Shown piece by piece: positions 1-8,498 of a stretch of 64,000 nt of DNA (positions are counted from its first letter, which is position 1; each line of letters begins with the position of its first letter). The translations under genes and the position numbers were made by a program. Below the pieces are notes generated by a model. The model saw nothing but the letters and a program-made list of their open reading frames with translations. It ran no database searches and was not told where the DNA came from. The DNA comes from JAKACA01 sp049510975 (GTDB taxonomy: Bacteria > Actinomycetota > Acidimicrobiia > Acidimicrobiales > Bog-793). The DNA lies in NCBI GenBank assembly GCA_049510975.1, contig JBEKYM010000021.1:57730-121729 (forward strand), given 5' to 3'.

Positions 1-2
1 GC

Positions 3-599
3 GCCGATTCGCGTTTCGTGCTGTTCAACGGCGCCACGCACGTCGTCGGGGAGAGTTACGACCCGATCGCCGCTTGTGCCTCCTCCATCATCGACCAGTT
101 CGTGACGGATCCGGCGTCGTTGCAGACCATCGACGCCACTTGCGCGGCCAGCCTGCCCAACGTGCGAGCCGTCGGCGTCTACCCGGCCTCGTTGGCAGCC
201 GTGCCCCCGCTCGCCGAGACGGTCGGCGCCAGGGTGTCGAAGCAGAATCTGGAGCTCGCCGCTGCCGCCGTCATGACAGCCGGCGATGCCGTGGCCCGCT
301 ACGCGGCCATCTTCGCCAGCCACGACGACGGGTTGTACGGGGGCACCGCACGTTTCGTCGACGGCACCTTCGAGCTGTCCGGCGACGAGCTCGTGCCCGG
401 AGTCGCCGTCAGCGGGACGGTGCGGGTGCGAGGTGCCGATGAGCTCGTCACGGCGAAACTGACCGCCACCTCGTCGACCGCCGGCGCCAGCCCCGCCACC
501 GTCGTCGCCCACTGGTCGGACTTCGGGGCGGCGGCGACAGCCAACGTCACCGCCTCCTTCGGGGACGCGAGCGTCACCGGGACGATGCCGGCGCCCTGA
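3..599 (+). CDS. C-terminal part of a secreted alpha/beta hydrolase (TAP-like), 5' truncated
   Basis: The reading frame is open from the first bases of the window to the stop at 597-599, so only the C-terminal ~198 residues are present. Near the window start the peptide reads SRFVLFNGATHVV, which resembles the strand and catalytic-histidine region of actinobacterial alpha/beta hydrolases with a TAP-like C-terminus. Two cysteines follow, fitting an exported protein. The last ~90 residues are Ala/Thr/Val-rich and look like a small beta domain. The fold assignment rests on this one region because the nucleophile and oxyanion parts lie upstream of the window. It is not obviously linked to the ABC genes that follow after a 120-bp gap. 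Confidence 0.5.
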   Translation, partial: ADSRFVLFNGATHVVGESYDPIAACASSIIDQFVTDPASLQTIDATCAASLPNVRAVGVYPASLAAVPPLAETVGARVSKQNLELAAAAVMTAGDAVARYAAIFASHDDGLYGGTARFVDGTFELSGDELVPGVAVSGTVRVRGADELVTAKLTATSSTAGASPATVVAHWSDFGAAATANVTASFGDASVTGTMPAP

Positions 600-649
600 G
601 CCAAGCGGCGAGCCGGGCAACCCGACCCCTCGGGCCGGAGTCGGCCGCG

Positions 650-664
650 TAGCGTCGGGCGATC
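650..664 (+). promoter_or_regulatory. Candidate leaderless -10 and ATC start of the ABC ATPase
   Basis: TAGCGT at 650-655 lies 6 nt upstream of ATC at 662. The same geometry (a TANNNT hexamer 6-10 nt before the start codon) recurs at several other genes in this window. Translation from 662 adds the conserved N-terminus, including the aromatic A-loop residue, that is lost if translation starts at GTG 722. No ATG, GTG or TTG exists in frame between the upstream stop at 650-652 and 722. Confidence 0.4.
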
Positions 665-721
665 ATCACACTCGGGGCCCTGTCACATACTTACCGCCGG
701 CGCCGCGCCGAGCCGGTCCCG

Positions 722-1348
722 GTGCTGAGGAACGTCTCGATGACCGTGGCCGCCGGCGACTACGTCTCGCTCGTCGGTCCGTCCGGCTCCGGCAAGACGA
801 CCCTGCTCTCGCTCATCGGAGGCCTGGACCGACCGCAGGGCGGAACGGTCGTCGTCGGCGGCCATGACCTCGGCACGCTCTCGGGTGACGGGCTGGCCAG
901 CTTTCGCCGGGACACGGTGGGTTTCGTCTTCCAGCATTTCGGGCTCCTCGAGGCCCTCACCGCCCAGGAGAACGTCGAGCTCGCCCTCATTTTGGCGGGA
1001 GCATCGAGCAGCGGACCACGGCGCAAGCGCGCCGCCTCCCTCCTGCGGCGCGTCGGCCTCGCCGGTCGCCTCGACCACCGGCCGACCGAGCTCTCCGGCG
1101 GTGAGCGGCAGCGGGTGGCCATCGCTCGCGCCATCGCCAACTCGCCCCGCATCATCCTCGCCGACGAGCCGACGGGTGATCTCGATGACGACACCGCAGC
1201 GGAGGTCGGGGATCTCCTCGAGCAGTTGCGCCAGGAGGACGGCTGCACACTCGTCGTCGTCACGCACCATCAACAGCTGGCGTCGAGGGCGCTGCGGTCC
1301 TTCGCCCTCGACGGCGGCCGGCTCTTCGAGCGGGGCGCGACCGCGTGA
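722..1348 (+). CDS. ABC transporter ATP-binding protein (MacB/LolD type)
   Basis: This is the nucleotide-binding subunit of a MacB/LolD-like ABC system that powers the permease encoded immediately downstream. Counting from GTG 722, Walker A GPSGSGKTT is at residues 19-27, the signature LSGGERQR near 124-131, Walker B ILADEPTGDLD near 143-153, and the switch histidine in VVTHH follows. The Q-loop region FVFQHFGLLE is typical of the LolD/MacB group. GTG 722 is the first canonical start, but the same frame is open back to 653 and encodes ITLGALSHTYRRR, the usual A-loop segment of the family. The true product therefore probably begins at or near ATC 662. The stop overlaps the next start (GTGA), so the two genes are translationally coupled. 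Confidence 0.88.
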   Translation: MLRNVSMTVAAGDYVSLVGPSGSGKTTLLSLIGGLDRPQGGTVVVGGHDLGTLSGDGLASFRRDTVGFVFQHFGLLEALTAQENVELALILAGASSSGPRRKRAASLLRRVGLAGRLDHRPTELSGGERQRVAIARAIANSPRIILADEPTGDLDDDTAAEVGDLLEQLRQEDGCTLVVVTHHQQLASRALRSFALDGGRLFERGATA

Positions 1349-2715
1349 ACTGGCGAGATGCGGGCGTCATGGCGACTCGGGAGATCCGTCGCCGGCCGGG
1401 CCGGGCGGCCCTCACCATGCTGGCGGTGGCCCTCGCCGCCGCCTTGCTCTGTGCCTTGCTGGCCATCGCCGGAACCGCCAGGACCCGCGTGCTCTCGCAG
1501 CTTTCCCACGGAGGGTCGCTCGCCGGCATCTCCGTCGAGCCGGACTCCCCCAACCCCTCCCAGGCCAGCCTCGACGACCCCGTACCAGGCCCGCCTCGTG
1601 CGCTCACGGCCGGCGCCATCGCCCGCATCCGGCGGCTGCCCGACGTGCTCGCCGTGCTCCCGATCGAGGTGGCCCCGATCGAAGTGCTGCCTCCGCTCAC
1701 GCCGCCGGCCGGCTCCACGCTCTGCCCGCCCGTGCACCCGGGCGCCAACCGCCGAACGTGCGGCATGGGTGGAGGCGGGACCGCCGGAGCGCCGGGGATC
1801 ACGACGCCGACCCTGTCCACCTCGACCATCGGTGCCGACTTCAGCCGCATGAGCGCGCTTCCGATCACGCTCTTGGCAGGCCGCCTGCCCGTGCCCGGAT
1901 CTCTCACCGAGATCGTCGTCGGGGAGCAGTACCTCTCGGCCCTCGGTCTCGACTCGGGTCGAGCGGCTGAAGTCGTCGGCACCCACGTCGAGCTCACGAC
2001 GAGCCTGCCGAGCACCGGACCGGCGTTCGTCGACCGCTACCAGAGCGAGGAGATCGTCGGGGTGGTCGACCAGCAGATGACGGCCGGAGACATCGTCGCC
2101 TGGCCCCAGCTCGTGCGACAGCTCTACTCGGCCGAACGGGGCTCGCCGGTGCGGGGTGCAACGGCACCGCCGATCTCGGGGGCCATCGTCATCGCCAAGC
2201 AGCTGAGCCAGGTGCCCGCCGTCCGCACGGCCATCGCCGCCATCGGCTACTCGTCGGCCGCGCCAGTCGGTCTCATCGTCTCGGTGGGGCGTTACCTGCA
2301 CGTCGTCGAGCTCGTCCTCTCCGGCATCGGGGTCGTGGCGCTCGCCATCGCCGCCCTCGGCATCGCCAATGCACTCTTCGCCGCCGTGCGGGAGCGACGG
2401 CGCGAGATCGGCGTCCTGAAGGCGATCGGAGCGCGGGATCGAGACGTCCTGCGAATCTTTCTCTTCGAGGCGGCCGCCCTCGGCGTGATCGGAGGCGCAC
2501 TCGGCACGGTCCTCGGGATCGCCATGGCGGCCGCCATCGCCGCCAACGCCAATGCCTACCTCCACTCCCAAGGCCTCGCCGGGGTGACCCTCGCCATCAG
2601 CTGGATCCTGCCGGTGGGAGCCGTTGCCGGATCGACCTTCGTGGCACTCGTGGCCGGTGCGCTGCCGGCTCGTCGGGCCTCCCGCTTGCCGGCGCGCTCA
2701 GCGGTGGACTCGTGA
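1345..2715 (+). CDS. ABC transporter permease, FtsX/MacB family
   Basis: A 456-residue inner-membrane permease of the FtsX/MacB fold. It has one N-terminal transmembrane helix (about residues 17-41), a large extracytoplasmic domain (about 45-310) and three C-terminal helices (about 311-345, 371-402 and 417-445). The cytoplasmic motif RERRREIGVLKAIGAR, diagnostic of FtsX-like permeases, lies between TM2 and TM3. The periplasmic domain has a Pro/Gly-rich, cysteine-containing segment. GTG 1345 overlaps the stop of the ATPase, and its own stop overlaps the start of the downstream lipoprotein, so the three form one coupled unit. Such systems act as mechanotransmission or lipoprotein-handling machines; the substrate is not evident. 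Confidence 0.88.
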   Translation: MNWRDAGVMATREIRRRPGRAALTMLAVALAAALLCALLAIAGTARTRVLSQLSHGGSLAGISVEPDSPNPSQASLDDPVPGPPRALTAGAIARIRRLPDVLAVLPIEVAPIEVLPPLTPPAGSTLCPPVHPGANRRTCGMGGGGTAGAPGITTPTLSTSTIGADFSRMSALPITLLAGRLPVPGSLTEIVVGEQYLSALGLDSGRAAEVVGTHVELTTSLPSTGPAFVDRYQSEEIVGVVDQQMTAGDIVAWPQLVRQLYSAERGSPVRGATAPPISGAIVIAKQLSQVPAVRTAIAAIGYSSAAPVGLIVSVGRYLHVVELVLSGIGVVALAIAALGIANALFAAVRERRREIGVLKAIGARDRDVLRIFLFEAAALGVIGGALGTVLGIAMAAAIAANANAYLHSQGLAGVTLAISWILPVGAVAGSTFVALVAGALPARRASRLPARSAVDS

Positions 2716-3476
2716 GCGCCGGATGGCGTGCCCGAGGACGGCGGCCGCGGAGGCCGGCGGTGCTCGCGGTCGCCTCGATGCTGCTGGCGGCGACGCTCAG
2801 CGGCTGCTCGGCCGCCAATACCGCCTTCGACGGCCCGGCTCCGCAGCACAGCGGTCCGCCGGTGACCTACGTCGCAGTCCTCGGCGCCCAGCCCGCCGAC
2901 ACGAGCGACCCGAGACTGACCTGGTCCGTCGTGTTCTCCCGCTCGGCCCTGCCCGGCTGGACGACGGCCTATGACCTCACCGTGCCGGCTGACTGGGAGC
3001 TCGACGGGACAGCGCTGCTCCAGCAGGTGCTGGACCTGCATCCGACGGTCGTGTCGGTCTCGCTCGGCTTGCAGGACGCCCTCAGCGGTGTGCCGGCGCC
3101 GACATTCTCCGCCGCCCTCACACAGCTGTTGGACGCCCTGCGCACCGCCCGGGTGCCGACGGTCCTCATCGCCAACGTGCTTCCCTTGCCGGGGCCGCAG
3201 CCGCAGGGTGCCGGCTTCGGCGGCGTGATCTCCTCGTACAACCAGTCGATCGCCTCCGACGCTGCGGCGAGCGGCTCGGTGCTCGTCGACGTGCATTCGG
3301 CGTTCGACCGCGCCCTCGCCCGCGGCCAGGCCGTGATGGCCGGCGGGAACTCCCTCACGCCGCTCGGCGAGAGCCTGATGGCCGGTACGTTCGCGGCGGC
3401 CGCGCGCCACCGGCCCCTGTGGCGCACGACGAAGCCCTCCCGGCCTGACCCACCGGCTGGCCCCTCCGAAGGGTGA
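2712..3476 (+). CDS. Lipoprotein with degenerate SGNH-hydrolase-like domain
   Basis: A 254-residue lipoprotein. An Arg-rich N-terminus and hydrophobic helix end in the lipobox LSGC at about residues 29-32. The mature part follows the SGNH/GDSL order: YVAVLGAQ at block I, VVSVSLGLQD at block III and NSLTPLGESLMA at block V. The residues that should be catalytic (Ser of GDS, Asn of GND, Asp/His of DxxH) all appear substituted, so it is probably a non-enzymatic SGNH-fold protein. It overlaps the permease by GTGA, which suggests an outer-face partner or adaptor of the ABC complex. The family assignment rests on motif order alone. Confidence 0.6.
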   Translation: MSAGWRARGRRPRRPAVLAVASMLLAATLSGCSAANTAFDGPAPQHSGPPVTYVAVLGAQPADTSDPRLTWSVVFSRSALPGWTTAYDLTVPADWELDGTALLQQVLDLHPTVVSVSLGLQDALSGVPAPTFSAALTQLLDALRTARVPTVLIANVLPLPGPQPQGAGFGGVISSYNQSIASDAAASGSVLVDVHSAFDRALARGQAVMAGGNSLTPLGESLMAGTFAAAARHRPLWRTTKPSRPDPPAGPSEG

Positions 3477-3483
3477 CAACGAT

Positions 3484-3526
3484 CACCGGAGACCGCCACA
3501 CCGGAGGCCGCCACACCGGAGACGGC
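3484..3526 (+). repeat. Short tandem repeat (three 13-15-bp units)
   Basis: Three imperfect copies of a CACACCGGAGNC-type unit lie at 3484-3496, 3497-3511 and 3512-3526, between the convergent ends of the lipoprotein gene and the DDN-like gene. No coding role is apparent. Confidence 0.55.
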
Positions 3527-3569
3527 AACCGCAGACCGATGCGCCGGAGACCGATGCGAACAGCCGCCT

Positions 3570-4091
3570 CTACGCCGGACGCAGCTCCTTCAACCGCACG
3601 AGCGGGAGTCGACGCGCCGTGCGCTTGGTGTAGCCGACGTAGAACGGGCGATCGGCCGTCAGCGCCGTCCAGACGCGGTCGTACTCGGCTCCCTCGAGCA
3701 GCTCCGGCTCGGCCCAGAACGAGCCCTCCTGCACGCGCACGAGCACCTCGCCGTTCTTGTCCCGGTCAGTGAGGTTGAGGTACCAGGCGGGGTGCTCGGG
3801 TGCACCGGCGAACGAGCCCACGACGACGCGGGAACCGTCGTCGTCGGACCAGTACGGCAGCGCAACCTTGTGCTCGTTGCCCGAGCGCCGCCCGACCGTG
3901 CGCAAGATGACGTGGCTCATGCCGGCCGCGGTCCAGAATTCCTCAGCTCCGCCGGACTCGAGCGCTGCCACGTGCGCCCGGCTGATGTCGGGAATCTGCT
4001 CCCGGGGCGGCTCTACGAACTTCTTGGCGGTCTGGGCCGGGCGCTCGCTCGCACCGCCCGGCGATCCCGAGCTCGCCTCCTCGTCACTCAT
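3570..4091 (-). CDS. F420-dependent (DDN-like) nitroreductase family protein
   Basis: A 173-residue protein of the deazaflavin-dependent nitroreductase (DDN) split-barrel family. The core runs from about residue 60: VILRTVGRRSGNEHKVALPYW, then VVVGSFAG and PAWYLNL, the usual cofactor-binding pattern of this family. The N-terminal ~45 residues are polar and likely flexible. AAGGAG precedes ATG 4091. It is the last gene of a minus-strand run and lies 24 nt after the aldehyde dehydrogenase. F420 use fits two luciferase-like genes upstream in the same run. The substrate is unknown; family members reduce quinones or nitro compounds. Confidence 0.82.
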   Translation of the reverse strand: MSDEEASSGSPGGASERPAQTAKKFVEPPREQIPDISRAHVAALESGGAEEFWTAAGMSHVILRTVGRRSGNEHKVALPYWSDDDGSRVVVGSFAGAPEHPAWYLNLTDRDKNGEVLVRVQEGSFWAEPELLEGAEYDRVWTALTADRPFYVGYTKRTARRLPLVRLKELRPA

Positions 4092-4115
4092 CGACAGCTC
4101 CTTGTCATCGCCGGC

Positions 4116-5585
4116 TCATCCGGGCCACACCACGCTCTGCAGCTCGGAGTAGGCGTGCAGCGCGAACGAGCCTCCGTCCCGCCCGATCCCGCTCCGCTTG
4201 AACCCTCCAAAAGGCGTCTCCGGGTTACGCCCGACGGTGTTCACCCCGACGTTCCCGCTGCGCAGCAACGAGGCGACCCGCAGCCCCTGGTTGCTGTCGC
4301 CCGTCCAGACGTAGTCGTAGAGGCCGTAGCTCGTCCCGTTGGCAAGGGCGATGCCTTCCTCCTCGTCGTCGAACGGCAAGGCCACGACGACGGGGCCGAA
4401 GATCTCCTCCTGCACGGCGGCCATCGCCGGCGAGCAGTCACTGAGGACGGTCGGCGTCACGTACCAACCGCGCTCCATGCCGGCATCGCGGCCGGCAGCA
4501 AGGGTGGCGCCGGCGGCGATGGCACCCTCCACGTGGCGCTCCACGCGGTCTCGCTGGGCGGCCGAGATCAACGGCCCGACGACCGTGTCCCGCTCGGTCG
4601 GGTCGCCCACCTTGGCCGCTCTCGCCAGTGCCGCCAGCCGCTCCACCATCTCGTCGTAGATGGGGCGCTGCACGATCATGCGAGTCGGGGCCGTGCAGAT
4701 CTGGCCCGCATGAAACGTGAACGTGCTCGCCGTCCCCCGAGCCGCCCGCTCGAGGTCGGCGCCGGCAAAGACGAGACTCGCCCCCTTGCCGCCGAGCTCG
4801 AGCAGCACCCGGCGCATGTCGGTCGCACACGTCTCGGCGATGCGGGCGCCGATGGCGGTGCTGCCGGTGAAGCTGACCATGTCCACGTCCCCGGAGGAGA
4901 CGAGCGCCTCGCCGGACTCCGGCGTGGAGCCCACGACGAGGTTGACGACACCGGCGGGGAAGCCCGCCTCGTTCATGGCCTCCACCATGGCGATCACACC
5001 GAGCGGATCCTGCGGGGCGGGCTTCACGACGACGGTGTTGCCCATCGCCAGGGCCGGCCCGATCTTGCCGGCGACGTTGTTCATCGGGACGTTGTAGGAC
5101 GTGATGGCCGCCACTACGCCGACCGGTCGCCGCACCCCCATCGCCGTCGTGATGCCGCCTCCCATGCCGTCCGGGCCGCCCGGCCAGTTCGGCGCCGGCG
5201 GCAGCGGGATCGTGACCGGCTCGAGGGCGCCCCTCGCATATCGCCGCAGCCGTGCGATGGCTCCGGGCACCTGGGCGGTGCGCGTCATCATCACGGTCGA
5301 GCCCGTTTCGGCCTGCACGAGGCTCACGAGCTCCTTCGATCGGCTTTCCAGCAAGTCGGCCGCTTTGTTGAGCAGGGCAGCGCGGGACTCCGGCGATGTC
5401 CGCGACCACGAACCGAACGCCTCGGCCGCCGCAGCCGCCGCTCGGCGGGCGTCGCCGGCGGAAGCCTCCGGCGCGAATCCGACGACGGTCTCGGTCGCCG
5501 GGTTGACGACTTCGTAGGTGCCGTTCTCCCCCGCCACGCCGGCGCCGCCGATCCAGCACTGACCCGTCGTGGCCACCGTGCTCAC
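4116..5585 (-). CDS. Aldehyde dehydrogenase (NAD(P)+-dependent family)
   Basis: A 489-residue class-I-type aldehyde dehydrogenase that oxidises an aldehyde to a carboxylate. The proposed general base lies in LELGGKGA (about residue 264), and the catalytic Cys lies in the GQICTAPTR segment (about 297). The C-terminal NPETPFGGFKRSGIGRDGG segment is typical. I chose GTG 5585 because the sequence from there, STVATTGQCWIGG, reads as a normal family N-terminus, whereas the longer open frame upstream is a shadow of the neighbouring gene. The start overlaps the preceding stop by GTGA. In context it probably finishes oxidation of an alcohol processed by the upstream zinc dehydrogenase. Confidence 0.93.
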   Translation of the reverse strand: MSTVATTGQCWIGGAGVAGENGTYEVVNPATETVVGFAPEASAGDARRAAAAAAEAFGSWSRTSPESRAALLNKAADLLESRSKELVSLVQAETGSTVMMTRTAQVPGAIARLRRYARGALEPVTIPLPPAPNWPGGPDGMGGGITTAMGVRRPVGVVAAITSYNVPMNNVAGKIGPALAMGNTVVVKPAPQDPLGVIAMVEAMNEAGFPAGVVNLVVGSTPESGEALVSSGDVDMVSFTGSTAIGARIAETCATDMRRVLLELGGKGASLVFAGADLERAARGTASTFTFHAGQICTAPTRMIVQRPIYDEMVERLAALARAAKVGDPTERDTVVGPLISAAQRDRVERHVEGAIAAGATLAAGRDAGMERGWYVTPTVLSDCSPAMAAVQEEIFGPVVVALPFDDEEEGIALANGTSYGLYDYVWTGDSNQGLRVASLLRSGNVGVNTVGRNPETPFGGFKRSGIGRDGGSFALHAYSELQSVVWPG

Positions 5586-6409
5586 CAGAGCTCGTCGGTG
5601 TAGGTGTCGGTGCCGACGATCGTCGGCAGGAAGGGCGCCGCGAAGGTCACGCGTCCGGCGCCCGAGGCATCGATCGCGTCGGCGTAGGCGCGCACCGCCG
5701 GCCAGACCGGCTCCGGCGATCCCTCGACAAAGCCCATCTGCACCAAGCGCTCGTCCGTTCCCCCTTCGGCGCCGAGCTGCATGGGCGCCTGAAAGTCGCC
5801 TTCTTCGACATGAAAGTGCCAGTTGGAGACGAGGTCCATGCCGGGTGCCTGCAGCAGCGTGGCGACGTGCGGCTCGGCGGCGGCCAGGAGCTCCTCGTGA
5901 CTCGACCCGCCGGCCGGCTCGGAGCAGATCACGACAAGACCGCCATAGCGGTGGTCGAGCGCCAGCTCGATGGGAACGCCGTCGGGCTGAGCCGAGACAG
6001 CGCCCTCGAAGTCGTAGAGCTTGGTATGAGCGTGAGTCCGCTCCGAGAAACCCCGCCCCTGCCCGTACAACCAGTACACCTGCCGCCGAGCCCAGGCGAA
6101 ATGCTCGTCTTCCTTGCCGGCGAGCACCCAGTAGATCGACAAGTAGCTGCCCGCATCGACCGGCTCGGCGAACGGGCTCGTCTCTGGGAAGCGCAGATTC
6201 TTCAAGGCGCGCGTGGCCACCCACCGTCCGCCGGCGAACAACCACGGCCCGACGAGGCAGCCGGCGTAGAAGTGGTCCCGCTCGTACCAGCGGTTGTAGG
6301 CGACCTCGTGGCCCGGGTTCGGGTCGACGAGCGTGAACAGCATTCTGCCGATCTGCACCGCAGGGCCCGTGGCCGGATCCATGTGTTCCATCTGCACCTC
6401 TCCAGTCAT
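5582..6409 (-). CDS. Uncharacterised 275-aa protein, possibly EthD/dimeric alpha-beta barrel-like
   Basis: I do not recognise this family with certainty. The N-terminal part (about residues 20-70), with RMLFTLVDPNP, then NRWYERDHF and GPWLFAGGRW, looks like a ferredoxin-like dimeric alpha/beta barrel of the EthD type. A second half (about 150-200) may repeat the fold. There is no signal peptide or membrane helix. It contains many Trp, Tyr and His residues. It overlaps both neighbours (ATGA upstream, GTGA downstream), so it is tightly tied to the luciferase-like oxidoreductase and aldehyde dehydrogenase and probably acts in the same pathway. Confidence 0.7.
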   Translation of the reverse strand: MTGEVQMEHMDPATGPAVQIGRMLFTLVDPNPGHEVAYNRWYERDHFYAGCLVGPWLFAGGRWVATRALKNLRFPETSPFAEPVDAGSYLSIYWVLAGKEDEHFAWARRQVYWLYGQGRGFSERTHAHTKLYDFEGAVSAQPDGVPIELALDHRYGGLVVICSEPAGGSSHEELLAAAEPHVATLLQAPGMDLVSNWHFHVEEGDFQAPMQLGAEGGTDERLVQMGFVEGSPEPVWPAVRAYADAIDASGAGRVTFAAPFLPTIVGTDTYTDELW

Positions 6410-7329
6410 GATGCGGCAACCAACGGGATCACGAGTGCTCCGAACGCGGCGATCTGGTCCTCGAGCTCGTGCACGTCCCTGGAGCGCAGCCGCACCTGCA
6501 CGTGCGTCACGCCGATGCCCGCACGCCCGAGCAGGAACTCGGCGAGGCGCTCGGGCGGCCCGGCCAGGCAGTAGCGACCCGTCTCCCAGGTGGGCTCCCC
6601 GACGTGCAAAGCCGACATGTCGCCCATGGCGAACGGCTCGGCCCCACGCCCAGCTTCGTCTCTCAGCGCCCGGATCTGCGCCACGGCAGCCTCCATGCCG
6701 ATCTTGGGCGGCCCCTGTGGCAGCCAGCCGTCCCCGAGCAGGGCGGCGCGGCGCCGAGCCGGAGCAGTCGAGCCGCCCACCCAGATCGGCGGGCCGCCGG
6801 GCTGGAGCGGCCGCGGCTGCTGACCGAGGTCCGTCGCTTCACCGGCTCCGCCGCCCCATTCGTCTGCAAAACACCGCCGCAGCTCCCCGATCGCCTCGTC
6901 GGTGAGACGGCCCCGGTCGGCAAAGGCCACGCCGAGGGCGGCGAACTCCGCCTCGACGTGGCCGGTCCCGACACCGAGGATGACGCGACCGCCCGAGAGT
7001 GCGTCGAGGGTGGCGAAGGATTTCGCCGTCTGCAGCGGGCTGCGGTACGGGAGCACGTAGACCTGCGACAGCAAACGAATCCTGTCGGTGATGCCCGCCA
7101 GCCAGCCGAGCGTGGCTACGGGGTCGTACCACACCGTGCTCATGCGGTCGGCCAGCTCCCGGGGAACCGCAACGTGGTCGCACACGCTGACGTTGTCGAA
7201 GCCTGCCGCCTCACAGGCTTGCGCCACGCGCGCCAGCTCTGGCGGGCCGGCCTCCGCCTCCCAGGTCTCGGCCATGAGGCGCGACTGCCCCTGCACGGGA
7301 AGCGTCATGCCGTAGTGAAGGTCCGTCAC
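6406..7329 (-). CDS. Luciferase-like (LLM class) F420/flavin-dependent oxidoreductase
   Basis: A 307-residue bacterial-luciferase-like TIM-barrel protein. Family landmarks are VCDHVAVPRE (about residues 40-50), ALSGGRVILGVGTGHVEAEF (about 105-125) and PPIWVGGSTAPARRRAALLGDGWLP (about 180-205). These match F420-dependent or FMN-dependent LLM oxidoreductases. GTG 7329 was chosen because family similarity starts there. The stop overlaps the next gene by ATGA. It may oxidise an alcohol or insert oxygen into a ketone; the cofactor cannot be fixed from sequence alone. Confidence 0.88.
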   Translation of the reverse strand: MTDLHYGMTLPVQGQSRLMAETWEAEAGPPELARVAQACEAAGFDNVSVCDHVAVPRELADRMSTVWYDPVATLGWLAGITDRIRLLSQVYVLPYRSPLQTAKSFATLDALSGGRVILGVGTGHVEAEFAALGVAFADRGRLTDEAIGELRRCFADEWGGGAGEATDLGQQPRPLQPGGPPIWVGGSTAPARRRAALLGDGWLPQGPPKIGMEAAVAQIRALRDEAGRGAEPFAMGDMSALHVGEPTWETGRYCLAGPPERLAEFLLGRAGIGVTHVQVRLRSRDVHELEDQIAAFGALVIPLVAAS

Positions 7330-7352
7330 CGTTGCGTCCTCGTGCGGTCGGT

Positions 7353-8495
7353 TCAGCCGGCAGCGGCGCCGGCAGCCGCGGCGGCTTCGCGGAACCGGGT
7401 CGTGCGGTGCACCGGGTCTCGGTCGAGCTTCGGGATGACGTGCTCGCCGAGGAGGCGCAGGGTATCGATCGTGGCCTCGTGGGATCCTGGTCCGACGCCG
7501 ATCACGAGCTGGTCGGTGCCGGCCGACTCCCACCGCTGGCACTGGGCAAGGGCATCGTCCGGGTTGCCGGCGAGCATGGCACCGCCGGCGCCGGCCTTGG
7601 CGACGTCCTGCGGCGTCATGTCGGGCAGCAGCTCCGGCCACTGCGGCACCCAGGCTGGGTGCGGGAACGTGTCGTGATACCGGAAGACGTTCGACTGCAG
7701 GTAGTTCATGCGGGCCTCGGAGGCGAGGCGGTAGGCGGCATCTGCCTCCTCGGCGACCCAGGCCGCCGTCGTCACCATGACGTTGTCGTTCACGAACGCG
7801 CCGATCGGCTCTGCGTTCGGGATGGCCTTCTTGTAGGCCTCGAGCACGGGCGCCAACCCTGTCACGGAGCTCACGGAAAACCCGAGGACGCCAAGACCGT
7901 TGTGAGCGGCCATCTCGTAGCTGCTCGGATTACCGGCTGCGTACCACATGGCCGGGTGGGGTTTCGCATATGGCTTCGGCAGGATCTTGCGAGGCGGGAG
8001 CGACCAGTACTTGCCCTCGAACCCCTCGTAGACATCCTGCATCCACATCTTCGGGAACTCCCCGATCACCTCCTCCCAGATCTCCCGCGTGCCGTTCAGA
8101 TCCGTCATCCCAGGAAGAAACCCAAGGATCTCATGGCTTCCGGCCCCCCGCCCCGTCCCGAACTCGAAACGCCCGCCTGAGATGTGGTCGAGCATCGCCA
8201 CCCGCTCGGCGACTTTGGCCGGGTGGTTCACGCTTGGGAGCGGGTTGAAGATCCCGGATCCGAGATGGATGCGCTCGGTCCGGGCGACGAGGTAGGCGAG
8301 CACGACATCGTTGGCGGAGAGGTGCGAGTACTCGTCGAGGAAATGGTGCTCGGTCGCCCAGGCGTACTTGAAGCCGTATCGGTCCGCCGCCTCGACGACG
8401 GCGAGGTCCTCCATGAGGGCGTGGTGCTCGGCGTCGGGGTCGCTCTCCTGCCGCCACTTCGGCACGTAGGTCTGGATGAAGACTCCGAATTCCAT
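7353..8495 (-). CDS. Luciferase-like (LLM class) flavin-dependent oxidoreductase
   Basis: A 380-residue LLM-class oxidoreductase, longer than its neighbour and more like two-component FMN monooxygenases (MEFGVFIQTYVP start, AWATEHHFL, GRFEFGTGRGAGSHEILGF). A strong GGAG precedes ATG 8495. It lies 4 nt after the TetR gene and 23 nt before the second LLM gene, within one minus-strand operon. The paired paralogues may act on successive intermediates or form a mixed complex. No separate flavin reductase is evident in this run. Confidence 0.88.
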   Translation of the reverse strand: MEFGVFIQTYVPKWRQESDPDAEHHALMEDLAVVEAADRYGFKYAWATEHHFLDEYSHLSANDVVLAYLVARTERIHLGSGIFNPLPSVNHPAKVAERVAMLDHISGGRFEFGTGRGAGSHEILGFLPGMTDLNGTREIWEEVIGEFPKMWMQDVYEGFEGKYWSLPPRKILPKPYAKPHPAMWYAAGNPSSYEMAAHNGLGVLGFSVSSVTGLAPVLEAYKKAIPNAEPIGAFVNDNVMVTTAAWVAEEADAAYRLASEARMNYLQSNVFRYHDTFPHPAWVPQWPELLPDMTPQDVAKAGAGGAMLAGNPDDALAQCQRWESAGTDQLVIGVGPGSHEATIDTLRLLGEHVIPKLDRDPVHRTTRFREAAAAAGAAAG

Positions 8496-8498
8496 GCG

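Noticed and set aside
3792..5603. A 603-codon plus-strand open frame
   Set aside because: Antisense to the DDN-like and aldehyde dehydrogenase genes; its translation is Arg/His-rich with no family character.
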